A stretch of 64,000 bases of DNA from Alphaproteobacteria bacterium (GTDB lineage: Bacteria > Pseudomonadota > Alphaproteobacteria > Rhizobiales > Hyphomicrobiaceae): the NCBI GenBank assembly GCA_022600345.1, contig JAHZKP010000052.1:1-64000 (forward strand), given 5' to 3'. Below the pieces are notes generated by a model. It was given only the letters and a program-made list of their open reading frames with translations. It did not search any database and was not told the origin of the DNA. Each line of letters starts with the position of its first letter. Within the stretch, counting starts at the first letter, position 1. The translations under genes were made by a program, and so were the position numbers. Positions 1 through 9,045 of the stretch are shown here, piece after piece.

Positions 1-876
1 CGGCTCGTTAGGGCAAATTTGATGCACTTCAGATCAATCCACGACCTTTATCGGCCACCGCCGCTAAAACCCTATGACGCCGCCCAACGGGAGTTGGCCC
101 TATGCTAAACCGGACAGCAGTGAGGCGTGTCTCCAACACGACGCGTCGAGCGGCTTGGCCGATCACCCAGATCGACCCGCGCCACTCTCCTGCTGGGCCG
201 TGCTGGAAGCGCGCCTCCGGCACGACTCGCCGCTTGAGAAACAGAATTGATCCGATTTGGTCGGAAAGTGCTCAAAGTTGCGCCTTCGATGCGTGGAGGG
301 AGTGCCGACATGGCAAGCTGGCGGCCCAAACGCCGGCCAGGCGACGTCATAGCAGGCTGTTGCCGGGAGATTTGCGCCCGAGGCCACCGATGCGACGTGT
401 GCCTGAGTGTCCGCCGTTTCGACTATTTGCCTTTTGGGGCGAGCCCTGCAACGGATGTTGGTGACTTTATCGACACTTGGTCCTTGGCCGTCGCGGGCTG
501 GTCGCACGTTCTCCACGCCGAACACGATGGTGGACAGCGTTCGCGCTTGCAGGTTAGCTTTGGCCAAACAACATTCGGCGGGTTAGCCCGACTTTCTCAC
601 AGGGTAGTGGAGCGTCATGGCCTCAGGCGGAATCAATCGGCTAAGCGAGTGATGAAATGCGTATTGGTTCATACGGTTAAGCCGCTCGTCATGCCGGCGG
701 CGTGCTTCCAGCATGCAGCCGATGACCCGCCTCAGGCCACCTGAAAGGCGGGCTAGTTGGGCAATCGAAATCCACCACAATGATCCACATTCTGCTATTC
801 GGAGGCATAATTGTCAGAAACTGGGACACAGAAATACTGCAAATCAGAACTTTAGATTAATTGCGGTTCTGCACCC
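1..876. other. No recognisable gene; possibly degenerate sequence
   Basis: Open frames exist on both strands here (the longest about 165 codons on the plus strand, 247-744), but none has a family motif, a convincing ribosome binding site or a translation that looks like a real protein. They overlap each other on opposite strands, as chance frames do in GC-rich DNA. The stretch may be a decayed gene or mobile-element remnant next to the frameshifted PhyH gene. I could not recognise a transposase motif, inverted repeat or RNA gene in it. Confidence 0.5.
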
Positions 877-1718
877 GTGGCCGACGAATGTGATCGAGGC
901 CGCAGTATTCTTGATCGCCACGGAGTTGTTGTCTTGCGTGGAGCATTTTCACCTGCCGAACTTGGTGGGCTCTTCAACAACCTTTCAGAATGCCGGGACG
1001 AGGCCCTGAAAAAATTCATTGACGGCGAAAGCCCGAATTTCAGTCCGAAATATGATTTTAAGGAAAGCGGCATGTCGCTGCAGTTGGCTGCGGCAGACCC
1101 CTGGACCGAAAACAGGTTGACGAAAAAGATGCAGGTGCCAAGGACCACACGCCATCCACAAGCCTATTTGGCGCAATCCGTAAGGGGCCGGGGTGGCCAA
1201 TCCTGGAGGCGGTTTTTCCCAAGGCCCGGGCTACGAATGCGGCACGTATAAGAATTATCGATCCGGGCGCAGGGTCGCAAAAGGATCGGCGAGGTGCATT
1301 GTTTTTCCATCAGGAGAAATGGGGCATAAAGCACATGGAGCAGCCATTAGGCCAGAACATGTGGATACTTCTCAATCCTGATGGCGAGTTGGCGAACGAG
1401 GCAACGGCGGGAATGCAATTTGCGCTCGGAGAGACGGAGTTCTGGCGCCAGACCGAATTGGCAAACTACGAGGAGACTGCCCGACCGAAGTTGACGAAAC
1501 TGAACAAGGCAAGTCTTTCGGGCACCGATGCCGGCCAAGAGATCGTGGAAATTGATGGGCACTGGGTATATCGGCCGAAAATTGCGGTTGGTGATCTTCT
1601 TGTCTTTGATCACCACATTCCACACGCTTCGTATGTTCCGGCAAAAGCGACGGCACCTCGAATTAGCTGTGACCTGAGGATATTTCCAACGTCTGACGTC
1701 GTAAACTGGGTTGGTTGA
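877..1718 (+). pseudogene. PhyH-family Fe(II)/2-oxoglutarate dioxygenase, one frameshift
   Basis: Two consecutive frames give one phytanoyl-CoA dioxygenase-like protein of about 280 residues. The first, from GTG 877, carries the N-terminal part (HGVVVLRGAFSPAEL). After about position 1128 the protein continues in the -1 frame, which reads on as KDHTPSTSLFGAIRKG and then the double-stranded beta-helix core to the stop at 1718. The proximal metal triad fits HQE in FFHQEKWGI, and the distal histidine fits FDHHIPHASY, followed by an arginine that could bind 2-oxoglutarate. The break lies at an A-run (1123-1127): one extra A would restore the frame as TKKDAGAKDHT. It could be a real mutation, a sequencing error or slippage. 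The start is uncertain because no good ribosome binding site is visible. The substrate is unknown; the neighbouring sulfotransferase suggests a modification locus. Confidence 0.7.
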
Positions 1719-1791
1719 CAACCGGTTTTTTTGGCGCCGGCTGGTTTCTCAAACGGTGTCTGTTTTATAAATTGAAATGCGTGGGAAAGAA

Positions 1792-2712
1792 ATGCACCTG
1801 GGAAACCTGCTCCGAAGCTTGGCCGGCTCTTCAACCAACCATCCCAAACTTGCGGGCAAGACCTTTGTGATAGGGTTGGGCGCGGCCAAGGCCGGGACAT
1901 CCTGGATGTTTCAGTACTTTCAAAAACACCCGCAAATCATCTGCTCGCCATTGAAGGAATTCCATTATTTTGATGTAAAATTTGGCGTCCAAACAGATTT
2001 CCATCAAACACGCGCATTCAACAGGGTTCTGGAGCACATAAACAGAGATGGTGAATTTATCCACCGTCTGCAAAAAAGGCCGCACTTCCAGGCGTCGATT
2101 GACCGGTTGCGTATGATGTATTCGGAAGATGCCTACTTTGAACATTTTTCACGCATTTCAGAGGAAAACGTAGAATTCCTTTGTGAGATCACTCCGCAGT
2201 ATCAAGTCTTGCCCGAGGAAGGCTTTCGGTACATTCAGGAATTGTTTTCGAAGCACCGAATAAAGGTCAAATTTGTTCTTCTGCTCAGGGATCCAGTCGA
2301 TCGTTTCTGGTCGCATTGCCGGTTCTTGCATGGGCGGGACCCGGCGTTCGATCCTGTGAAAGACTTCCATGAACACTTCGAAGGGCCTACGATTACCAAT
2401 CGCAGTGATTACGATGTGGCGATCCAGACTTTTTTGAAGGTGTTCCCTCGCGATCAGATTTACATTGATTATTACGAGACGATGTTTGATCGCGAGTCGG
2501 TGCAGAGTTTGTGTAATTTCATCGGCATAAATTATGTGGAAACTGATTTTGCAAGCCGAAGAAATGAGACATCAGTTGACTTGGATCTGGGAAGTGAGAG
2601 GGGAAAGATCCTGTTTGACAGGTTTGAGAATGTCTATGGATTCTGCGCTGACTTTCTTGACAAGGAGCTTCCTCAAAAATGGAAGGAAACGATTGAAAAG
2701 TACGGTGCGTGA
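1792..2712 (+). CDS. Sulfotransferase family protein
   Basis: Probable PAPS-dependent sulfotransferase of about 306 residues. The N-terminal strand-loop-helix FVIGLGAAKAGTSWMF matches the 5'-phosphosulfate-binding loop (family form PKxGTTxL), and FVLLLRDPVDRFWSH matches the 3'-phosphate-binding strand and helix with its conserved Arg and Ser. The frame is also open from ATG 1777, but ATG 1792 has a GGGAAAG just upstream while 1777 has no Shine-Dalgarno-like sequence, so 1792 is preferred. The gene is AT-richer than its surroundings (some 60-base stretches are under 40% GC), which suggests recent acquisition. It follows the broken PhyH gene by about 60 bases and may be co-transcribed with it. 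The acceptor (sugar, lipid or small molecule) cannot be read from the sequence. Confidence 0.82.
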   Translation: MHLGNLLRSLAGSSTNHPKLAGKTFVIGLGAAKAGTSWMFQYFQKHPQIICSPLKEFHYFDVKFGVQTDFHQTRAFNRVLEHINRDGEFIHRLQKRPHFQASIDRLRMMYSEDAYFEHFSRISEENVEFLCEITPQYQVLPEEGFRYIQELFSKHRIKVKFVLLLRDPVDRFWSHCRFLHGRDPAFDPVKDFHEHFEGPTITNRSDYDVAIQTFLKVFPRDQIYIDYYETMFDRESVQSLCNFIGINYVETDFASRRNETSVDLDLGSERGKILFDRFENVYGFCADFLDKELPQKWKETIEKYGA

Positions 2713-2772
2713 GTGAGTGGCACAAAGCACGGATGCCACGTTGCTCGAGGCTTTATGGGAGCCGCTTCGACT

Positions 2773-3261
2773 TCAGAGCTGCTTGAAGTATCGTGCCACC
2801 GGCCAGCGTTGGAAGCCTAAGGATTCGTAGGTGCGGCGGGCGGGTTCGTGGCCGCTGTCTCCAATGGTTTCGACCATCATCATCTTCATTCCAAGAGCGC
2901 GGGTGCGTTCTTCGGCAAAGGCCATAAGTTGCCGGGCGATGCCGTGTCGTTGATGTTGGGGTGAAACGGCGATGATATGAATTTCACCCATTTGATCTTC
3001 AGGGTGGATGCGCAGCCCGAGAAAGCCAGCGAGTTCGTTGCCTATGACTGCCAGCCAGATGTTGTCTGGTTCCTTTGCAAAGAGTTCCGCGACATCGTTT
3101 CTCTGCCTTTCGCTCCAACCATTGGGATAGAAGGCATCGTAAACGAATTTGGGGACGTCGTTTTTGGTGCGTGCGAAAACGGGTGTCCAGGCCTCAATCG
3201 CCAGGTCCAAAACCGCTTCTTTATGGTCGCGGGTGAACGGAATAATTTCGATCTTACTCAT
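2773..3261 (-). CDS. GNAT family N-acetyltransferase
   Basis: A single GNAT domain fills this 162-residue protein. The acetyl-CoA-binding motif A is visible as IIAVSPQHQRHGIARQLM, with the Q/R-x-x-G-x-A pyrophosphate loop, followed by motif B with KMMMVETIGDSGHEPARRTY and the closing YESLGF typical of GNAT C-termini. The N-terminal half has an acidic acceptor-side segment. It is convergent with the preceding sulfotransferase and divergent from the malyl-CoA lyase-like gene, so it is probably transcribed alone. The acceptor (protein N-terminus, amine or antibiotic) is unknown. Confidence 0.85.
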   Translation of the reverse strand: MSKIEIIPFTRDHKEAVLDLAIEAWTPVFARTKNDVPKFVYDAFYPNGWSERQRNDVAELFAKEPDNIWLAVIGNELAGFLGLRIHPEDQMGEIHIIAVSPQHQRHGIARQLMAFAEERTRALGMKMMMVETIGDSGHEPARRTYESLGFQRWPVARYFKQL

Positions 3262-3451
3262 GGTTTTGAGCTTAACACACTGGACCTAGCGCGCCATTCT
3301 CACCGGCGTGCGCGCCGGGATCGCCCAGTGCGGGTTCATTCGGCAGGCCAATGTTGGGTGGTTCGTGTGGCTCGACAATTGACTCCGACGGCTCCAACCT
3401 TACAGTGCGGCGCAACAATCCTGTGATATTCAACAAGGACGACAGCGCTCG

Positions 3452-4510
3452 ATGGATAACGCCAGCCGCACGCCAGCCAAGTTTTTTGCCCCGCTCGCCA
3501 TCGGAGCGCCCGAACCGTTCCGGGCGTTGCCTGTGCGCTTGGAGCGGATGATCCATTTCGTTCCGCCACATAACGAAAAAATCCGGTCCAAACTGGGTGG
3601 CATGATCAAGAAGGTCGATGTCATCCTGGGTAACCTGGAGGATGCAATTCCAGCGACCGATAAAGAAGCGGCTCGCGCCGGGTTCATCTCGATGGCTGAA
3701 GAGCACGACTATGGCCAGACGGGACTTTGGACGCGGATCAATTGCCTCAATTCACCGTGGGCGCTGGATGACATCACCGAAATCGTCACGAAGGTCGGCA
3801 ACAAGGTTGATGTGATCATGCTTCCCAAGGTCGAGGGACCGTGGGATGTCCACTATCTCGATCAGCTTCTGGCGCAACTTGAAGCCGCTCACAAGGTCAC
3901 CAAGCCGATCCTGATCCACGCGATCCTGGAAACCGCTGAGGGCGTCAAGAACGTCGAGGCGATTGCGGCTGCCTCACCACGCATGCATGGCATGAGCCTT
4001 GGGCCCGCAGACTTGGCGGCTTCTCGCGGCATGAAAACGACGCGGGTCGGTGGGGGGCATCCCGATTACGCCGTTCTGGCTGACCCTGGAGCCGATGCAG
4101 ATGCGCCGCGCGCGGCCTACCAGCAGGACTTGTGGCACTACACGGTCGGCAAGATGGTTGACGCGTGCATGGCCTACGGTATCAAGCCGTTTTACGGTCC
4201 GTTTGGTGATTTCGGCGACCTGGCGGCGTGTGAAAGCCAGTTCCGCAACTCGTTCCTGCAGGGGTGTCTTGGGGCGTGGTCGCTGCATCCGACACAGATC
4301 GAGATTGCCAAGAAGGTGTTCAGCCCCGACGTTGAAGAAGTTCGGTTCGCCAAGAAGATATTGGAGGCGATGCCCGATGGCACAGGGGCGGTGATGATTG
4401 ATGGAAAAATGCAGGACGATGCAACCTGGAAGCAGGCCAAGGTGATCGTCGATCTGGCTAGGCTGGTGGCGGAAAAAGACCCGGAACGCGGGGCTGAGTA
4501 CGGGGTTTAG
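3452..4510 (+). CDS. L-malyl-CoA/beta-methylmalyl-CoA lyase-like (HpcH/HpaI, CitE superfamily)
   Basis: A 352-residue TIM-barrel protein of the citrate lyase beta/malyl-CoA lyase superfamily. These enzymes cleave or form malyl-CoA type thioesters and act in the serine cycle or the ethylmalonyl-CoA pathway. Visible features in order: a start-of-barrel arginine region ([10 protein letters not shown]), the metal and substrate strand [11 protein letters not shown] with the E-D pair, [24 protein letters not shown] with the second metal-binding Glu, [23 protein letters not shown] and the family signature [11 protein letters not shown]. The Mcl-type C-terminal lid ([15 protein letters not shown]) is present. 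Whether it is a lyase (Mcl1), a malyl-CoA thioesterase (Mcl2) or a paralogue with another substrate cannot be decided here; the N-terminus differs from the classical Mcl1 start. An AAGGA lies upstream of ATG 3452 but at a longer than usual distance. Confidence 0.82.
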   Translation: MDNASRTPAKFFAPLAIGAPEPFRALPVRLERMIHFVPPHNEKIRSKLGGMIKKVDVILGNLEDAIPATDKEAARAGFISMAEEHDYGQTGLWTRINCLNSPWALDDITEIVTKVGNKVDVIMLPKVEGPWDVHYLDQLLAQLEAAHKVTKPILIHAILETAEGVKNVEAIAAASPRMHGMSLGPADLAASRGMKTTRVGGGHPDYAVLADPGADADAPRAAYQQDLWHYTVGKMVDACMAYGIKPFYGPFGDFGDLAACESQFRNSFLQGCLGAWSLHPTQIEIAKKVFSPDVEEVRFAKKILEAMPDGTGAVMIDGKMQDDATWKQAKVIVDLARLVAEKDPERGAEYGV

Positions 4511-4734
4511 CCCGATCTATTCACCCGCTTTCGGGCTGTCGATGAGAGGTGGCGATCTGCGTTGAAGGCGCGGATGCCGTCGCGTCGCTCTCTATTTGTT
4601 CTAGTGCTAAGGTTTTTGCCCATCCTGCCGTATTGGCGCCAAACCACATTGACAGACTCGTCGAGATGCCTTCTGATAGACTAATTAATTAAAACTTATG
4701 TCGCTTGACAAACAGCGGCAGATGCGAGCGGGCC

Positions 4735-5058
4735 ATGCGAGAAGCTAAATATGGCGTGGGTGCGATTGTTAAGCACCGAATATATCCGTTCCGCGGTGTG
4801 ATTTTTGACGTCGATCCGGAGTTCTCCAACACAGAAGAGTGGTGGCTGTCGATCCCTGAGGACGTGCGTCCAAGCAAGGATCAGCCATTTTATCATTTGT
4901 TGGCGGAAAACGATGAGACTGAATATACGGCTTATGTTTCCGAACAAAACCTACTTCCCGACAATGCTGGCGAGCCGTTAAGGCATCCGCAGATTGATGA
5001 GTTGTTTGTGACCGATGAGAAGGGTCGCTATCAACCGAAATTCCTCGATAGGCATTGA
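4735..5058 (+). CDS. hspQ: Heat shock protein HspQ (YccV-like, hemimethylated-DNA-binding domain)
   Basis: About 107 residues, matching the length of E. coli HspQ. The whole protein is the YccV-like domain: an N-terminal AKYGVGAIVKHRIYPFRG, then FDVDPEFSNTEEWW, KDQPFYHLLAENDETEYTAY and EQNLLPDNAGEPLRHPQI, all strongly conserved in this family. HspQ is a specificity-enhancing factor for the Lon protease and was also reported to bind hemimethylated oriC DNA in E. coli. The frame can be read from TTG 4705, but the family begins immediately before the AKYGVG segment, so ATG 4735 is chosen. It stands alone between the malyl-CoA lyase-like gene and the convergent argC. Confidence 0.92.
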   Translation: MREAKYGVGAIVKHRIYPFRGVIFDVDPEFSNTEEWWLSIPEDVRPSKDQPFYHLLAENDETEYTAYVSEQNLLPDNAGEPLRHPQIDELFVTDEKGRYQPKFLDRH

Positions 5059-5233
5059 TTGGTTGGGCGTTTTTTTGGTTAAGCCGGGCTCCGGGCAGGA
5101 CACGGAATTTACGCGGAACTTCAGCTCATGCTGGTCATGGCCGGCATGAGTGCGGGCTGGTGGCCGTAATGTGCTCGCCAGCGGCTTGGCCCCGTCGGGC
5201 CCGGTCCAAATGGGCTGCCCAGGAGGGTGCGGG

Positions 5234-6181
5234 CTAGCAACTTAATCCCAACATCAACCTCAGGTTCTGCACGGCGGCGCCGGCGGCACCCTTGCCGAGG
5301 TTATCGAGGCGGGCGATGAGGACCGCTTGCCCGGCTTCATGACCACTGAACAACCAAATATCCATGTGGTCGCTATCCTTGGCTGGGTCCACGAACAGCT
5401 TGTTTGATTCGTAGGCTTCATCTTCGGTTTTGAAGTGGACGCTTGGAGCGTCCCGGTAATAGGCGGCGAACAGCTCCTCGACATCGGATGTTGTCGGTGG
5501 GGTTTTGGCCATCGTCAGGTGTAGTGGGACGCTGACAAGCATGCCCTGGGCGAAGTTGCCAACGGAGGGCACGAAGATTGGCTGCCGGGTCAGGCCCACA
5601 TGGTGCATGACCTCGGGAAGGTGTTTGTGGTTGAGGCCAAGGCCATACAACTGGAAAACAGGTGCGCTGCCGGCTTCAAAGTCGGCAATCATCGATTTGC
5701 CGCCGCCGGTGTAGCCGCTGACGGCGTTGATGGTGAAGGGAAAGTCGGCGGCAAACCACTCGCTCTCGATCAACGGGCGCAAAAGAGCGATGGCGCCGGT
5801 CGCATAGCACCCCGGGTTAGCGACGCGCTGGGCCGACGCAATGCGGGCGGCCTGGGCGCCTTGAGGCTCCAGTTCCGCAAAGCCATAGACCCAGCCTTCG
5901 GCGGTCCGGTGGGCGGTCGATGCATCGATAATGCGTGGGCCATCGTCAGCAAGGCTATCGGCGAGTGCGACAGCTTCGCGGGCCGCATCGTCAGGCAGGC
6001 AAAGGATGATGACATCTGCCTGGCGCATCATGTCCCGGCGAGCCTCAGGGTCCTTGCGGGCTTCGTGGTCGATAGAGATGACCTCAACGCCGTCAAAATC
6101 AGCGAGCCTGTCGCGGATCTGGAGGCCGGTGGTACCGGCCTCGCCGTCGATGAATACTTTAGCCTGGTCTTTGTTTGCCAT
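5234..6181 (-). CDS. argC: N-acetyl-gamma-glutamyl-phosphate reductase, type 2
   Basis: ArgC catalyses the NADPH-dependent reduction of N-acetylglutamyl phosphate to the semialdehyde in arginine synthesis. The 315-residue length is that of the short type 2 enzymes. The nucleotide loop is DGEAGTTGLQI near the N-terminus. The catalytic cysteine is in RVANPGCYATG (about residue 130), and the catalytic histidine and substrate loop are in GLGLNHKHLPE. ATG 6181 (MANKDQAKVFIDGE) is preferred over an upstream in-frame ATG at 6196 because type 2 ArgC starts close to the FIDG strand. In many alphaproteobacteria argC lies near rpsI and rplM, as it does here with two genes in between. The TerC-type gene ends about 25 bases upstream on the same strand, so the two may share a transcript. 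Confidence 0.93.
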   Translation of the reverse strand: MANKDQAKVFIDGEAGTTGLQIRDRLADFDGVEVISIDHEARKDPEARRDMMRQADVIILCLPDDAAREAVALADSLADDGPRIIDASTAHRTAEGWVYGFAELEPQGAQAARIASAQRVANPGCYATGAIALLRPLIESEWFAADFPFTINAVSGYTGGGKSMIADFEAGSAPVFQLYGLGLNHKHLPEVMHHVGLTRQPIFVPSVGNFAQGMLVSVPLHLTMAKTPPTTSDVEELFAAYYRDAPSVHFKTEDEAYESNKLFVDPAKDSDHMDIWLFSGHEAGQAVLIARLDNLGKGAAGAAVQNLRLMLGLSC

Positions 6182-6205
6182 GGAGCGTCGTTTCAATTTT
6201 TTCGT

Positions 6206-7006
6206 TTAGTGAGGGGCGGGTCCGTGTCCTGGAATGCCATCCATCCACACGGGTAAGTCGATACCCAATCGTCCAGCGATGGCCTGCAGCAAGTTTTCCG
6301 AACAGCCAATCTGCCATGCTGCGCAGGCGATGTGGTGGCTGTCGCGGTAAATCATGTCGAGTGCGACGAAAAGAATGATGATCAGGCCAACCCATGCGAT
6401 CCAGGGATAGCGGTGCAGGAGCTTGGCAATGTAGGTGGAGGCAACGGCCATCAGGATGATGGCGAGTGCCAGGCCGATGACCAAAACGAGCGTGGATTCG
6501 CCGGCGGCACCAGCAACGGCCAGAACGTTGTCGAGTGACATCGAGAGGTCGGCCAGGATAATCGTCCACATGGCCGACCAGAAGCCCGCTTCGTTTTCGA
6601 CCGGGGCGTTTGAGGCCAGCTTGCCCTCGATCTCGTCGATGGAGTGCTCTTCGCCCTCAATAATCTGGCGGTACATTTTCCAGCAGACAAACAACAGTAG
6701 CAGGCCGCCAGCTAACGTCAGGCCGATGATTTGCAGCATCTGCTGGGCGACGCCGGAAAACAGGATGCGCAGGACGACGGCTCCGGCAATGCCCCAGAAT
6801 ATGACTTTGGCGCGCAATGAGGGGTTGACGCGGGAAGCAGCCATGCCGACGACGATGGCGTTGTCGCCAGCTAGCGTCAGGTCGATTAGGAGGATGTTGA
6901 ACAGGGCGACTGAATGCTCGCTCCACCAAGCGGCGGTGAGCATGTGGCCGATTTCCGAAGACAGTGACTGCCACAGCGAGCCTGCATCTGCGCCCATAAA
7001 GTCCAT
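6206..7006 (-). CDS. TerC family integral membrane protein (YjbE-type)
   Basis: A polytopic inner-membrane protein of 266 residues with seven predicted hydrophobic segments. The two internally repeated TerC signatures are clear: IDLTLAGDNAIVVG in the first half and LADLSMSLDNVLAVAG in the second. Each has an acidic/Asn pair inside the membrane, characteristic of this metal-ion transporter family (the bacterial members studied export manganese). A cytoplasmic loop with a run of acidic residues (EGEEHSIDEIEG) separates the halves. The gene lies directly downstream of the PaiB-like remnant and upstream of argC on the same strand. I saw no convincing yybP-ykoY manganese riboswitch in front of it. 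The ion transported is inferred from the family only. Confidence 0.88.
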   Translation of the reverse strand: MDFMGADAGSLWQSLSSEIGHMLTAAWWSEHSVALFNILLIDLTLAGDNAIVVGMAASRVNPSLRAKVIFWGIAGAVVLRILFSGVAQQMLQIIGLTLAGGLLLLFVCWKMYRQIIEGEEHSIDEIEGKLASNAPVENEAGFWSAMWTIILADLSMSLDNVLAVAGAAGESTLVLVIGLALAIILMAVASTYIAKLLHRYPWIAWVGLIIILFVALDMIYRDSHHIACAAWQIGCSENLLQAIAGRLGIDLPVWMDGIPGHGPAPH

Positions 7007-7009
7007 GTC

Positions 7010-7441
7010 TTACCCCTTATGATTTCGGTATTCGCCTGGCTCGCCGTCGCCTGGTTCCCTTTGCCGGCCGAACGGCTGGGTCGGCGCTATGTGACATTGG
7101 CCGCCGAACAGGGCAAGCCTTACTCGCGGAGAAACACAACAGCCAACGGCGTGGTGGGCGGTTTGCAGCAGCGACTTGCTGCAGCGTGGCCGTTGAGTCT
7201 GCCCGGACCGGATTTGCCGCATGTTGTTCGCTGGACCGGCCCCATCGGGAATGATTTCGTGCATGTCGTTGTGGAGTGCGATGTGGCCGAACAATTCCCG
7301 GTCGCCATTGAACTGCAGGGGCAGGTGGTTTGCTGTCAGGCCGGCCTTTGAGTTCGCGACAAGGGTGGCCAGTGGGAATTGATCGACCAACTGGCGGATC
7401 TGGGAGGGGTCTTTCTCCTCAAAGTGCTCGGGCAGATACAT
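7010..7441 (-). pseudogene. Truncated PaiB-family (FMN-binding negative regulator) remnant
   Basis: From ATG 7441 the first 65 or so residues (MYLPEHFEEKDPSQIRQL, then LATLVANSKAGLTANHLPL and LFGHIALHNDMHEIIPDG) match the N-terminus of PaiB/FMN-binding split-barrel proteins, which are normally about 200 residues. After about position 7250 the open frame continues to 7010, but the translation loses all family features and becomes Arg/Gln/Pro-rich. None of the other two frames resumes the PaiB sequence (the expected YISPSWY and VPTWNY segments are missing). It looks like a 5' fragment left after a deletion or rearrangement. It is placed right behind the rplM-rpsI terminator and may still be translated as a short chimeric peptide. 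Confidence 0.6.
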
Positions 7442-7496
7442 TTTTTGATTTCCCGGATGGAGGGGGAGGCGTTTTGATAGCGTCTGTTCATGCAAC

Positions 7497-7528
7497 AAAA
7501 AAGGGCCGCGTCGAACGCAGCCCTTTTT
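7497..7528 (-). terminator. Rho-independent terminator of rplM-rpsI
   Basis: On the minus strand the sequence reads AAAAAGGGCTGCG, a short loop, then CGCGGCCCTTTTTT: a GC-rich stem followed by a T-run, placed about 30 bases after the rpsI stop. The A/T arms make it potentially active in both directions. Confidence 0.85.
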
Positions 7529-7556
7529 CGTATTTTCAGTTGTCTGTGGCGCGAGA

Positions 7557-8042
7557 TTAGCGCTTGGAGAACTGGAAACTGCGGCGGGCTTTGGCGCGGC
7601 CGTACTTCTTGCGCTCGACGATACGGCTGTCGCGGGTCAGGAAGCCGCCCTTTTTCAGCACCGAGCGAAGTTCGGGCTCGTAGTAGGTCAAGGCCTTCGA
7701 GATGCCGTGACGGACTGCACCAGCCTGCCCCGACAGGCCGCCGCCGACAACGGTTGCCATGATATCGTACTGGTCCTTGCGCTCGGCGGTTGCGATCGGC
7801 TGCTGGATGAGCATCTGCAGAACCGGCCGTGCGAAGTACTGGGAATAGTCCTTCTTGTTGACGATAATCTTGCCGGAGCCCGGCTTGATCCAGACGCGCG
7901 CAATCGCGTTCTTACGCTTGCCGGTGGCATAGGCGCGGCCATGGGCGTCGAGTTTTTGAACGTGGACCGGCTGCTCTTCAGCGGCGGGCGCTACGTTGGA
8001 GATCTCGCCGAGATCCTCCAAGGATTTGGTTTCTTCGGCCAT
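7557..8042 (-). CDS. rpsI: 30S ribosomal protein S9
   Basis: 161 residues. The S9 core begins at about residue 35 with [19 protein letters not shown] and contains [30 protein letters not shown] and the basic C-terminus [17 protein letters not shown], whose final Lys-Arg reaches the tRNA anticodon stem-loop at the P site. The 30-residue acidic N-terminal extension is usual in alphaproteobacterial S9. It follows rplM by 5 bases, forming the conserved rplM-rpsI operon, and is followed by a strong terminator. Confidence 0.97.
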   Translation of the reverse strand: MAEETKSLEDLGEISNVAPAAEEQPVHVQKLDAHGRAYATGKRKNAIARVWIKPGSGKIIVNKKDYSQYFARPVLQMLIQQPIATAERKDQYDIMATVVGGGLSGQAGAVRHGISKALTYYEPELRSVLKKGGFLTRDSRIVERKKYGRAKARRSFQFSKR

Positions 8043-8047
8043 ATCGA

Positions 8048-8509
8048 TCAGACCTTCACGTTTTTGGAATTGAGCGAGGCGACATCGAGTGTCTGGGGCT
8101 GCTGGGCCTCGTGGGGGTGCTCGGCGCCCTTGTAGACCTTCAGGTTGCGCATAAGCTGGCGGCCAAGTGGGCCACGAGCGAGCATCCGTTCAACGGCTTT
8201 TTCGACAATGCGCTCGGGGAAGCGGCCTTCCAGGATCTGGCGGGGTGAGCGTTCCTTGATGCCGCCGGGATAGCCGGTGTGCCAATAGTAGCGCTTGTCT
8301 TCGAATTTCTTGCCGGTGAACACCACCTTGTCGGCGTTGATGACGATGACGTTGTCACCGCAATCGACGTGCGGGGTGTAGATGGCTTTGTGTTTGCCCT
8401 TGAGGCGGGTGGCGATAATGGTGGCGAGGCGACCGACAACAAGGCCGGTGGCGTCGATCAGGATCCATTTCTTATCCACCTCGCCGGGTTTGGCGACGAA
8501 GGTTTTCAT
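8048..8509 (-). CDS. rplM: 50S ribosomal protein L13
   Basis: 153 residues from ATG 8509 ([19 protein letters not shown]). The L13 fold is seen in the segments [42 protein letters not shown] and [21 protein letters not shown]13 is an early-binding 23S rRNA protein needed for 50S assembly. The open frame extends further upstream to 8698, but that part has no family similarity and the preferred start matches all L13 N-termini. A GGGGCAGAGCTCC-like purine stretch upstream may serve as a weak ribosome binding site. First gene of the rplM-rpsI operon. Confidence 0.97.
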   Translation of the reverse strand: MKTFVAKPGEVDKKWILIDATGLVVGRLATIIATRLKGKHKAIYTPHVDCGDNVIVINADKVVFTGKKFEDKRYYWHTGYPGGIKERSPRQILEGRFPERIVEKAVERMLARGPLGRQLMRNLKVYKGAEHPHEAQQPQTLDVASLNSKNVKV

Positions 8510-9045
8510 GGGGCAGAGCTCCTGCCGGTTGGAGAGTTGACTGAGTTCAAACGGTAATGCCGTGGCGCCTTGAGCGATGCCACTGCAATCTGGTGCTACC
8601 TGGATGTGCCCAGGCGGCACCTGTCCGCTGGAATTGGGATGGTCAGTCGGATAGATGCGTCGGCGTCTTGTGTCAACGGAATTCGGCGACCTTCGCAAAA
8701 AATATCGTCATATCAGTCGGTTAGTTATGCGGTAAAATGTTACCTGATGATTCTCAAGGGGGGTGGCGGGCCGGCTGTATCTAATCGGCGGACTGATTGT
8801 TGGCGGAATTCTGCCGCAAGTTCTGCTTGAACGGATTGTAAACATGGCTCAAATGATTCTGGACGCCTAATGGGGCTGGTGCACTGATTTGCCAAGTTCA
8901 TCGTTGGTGCGGACACAAATCGTAAGAGTTCTTGGGGCGGGTGGATCGAAGTGTTGTTCCAGGCTTGAAACAACTCGATTTGCAGGCCGGCGACTTCTAA
9001 GGCAGCGCCGCCATTCACGGCGGTCGAACATTAAGGAAACGACGA
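8510..9045. other. Intergenic region between divergent rplM and a secreted-protein gene
   Basis: This 536-base gap separates two divergent genes and must contain both promoters. I found no credible coding frame: the minus-strand frame at 8740-9018 lacks a ribosome binding site and any motif. An AT-richer patch at about 8695-8755 is a plausible promoter area, but no clean -35/-10 pair stands out. No RNA gene or repeat was recognised. Confidence 0.5.

Noticed and set aside
247-744. Plus-strand frame of 165 codons near the left end
   Set aside because: No motif, no ribosome binding site, and an equally long frame exists on the opposite strand; coding potential is not convincing.
6900-7440. yybP-ykoY manganese riboswitch upstream of the TerC-type gene
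   Set aside because: TerC-type genes often have it, but the upstream DNA here is the PaiB remnant and I could not find the conserved loop sequences.
8740-9018. Minus-strand frame of 92 codons upstream of rplM
   Set aside because: No motif or ribosome binding site; it lies in a region expected to contain divergent promoters.
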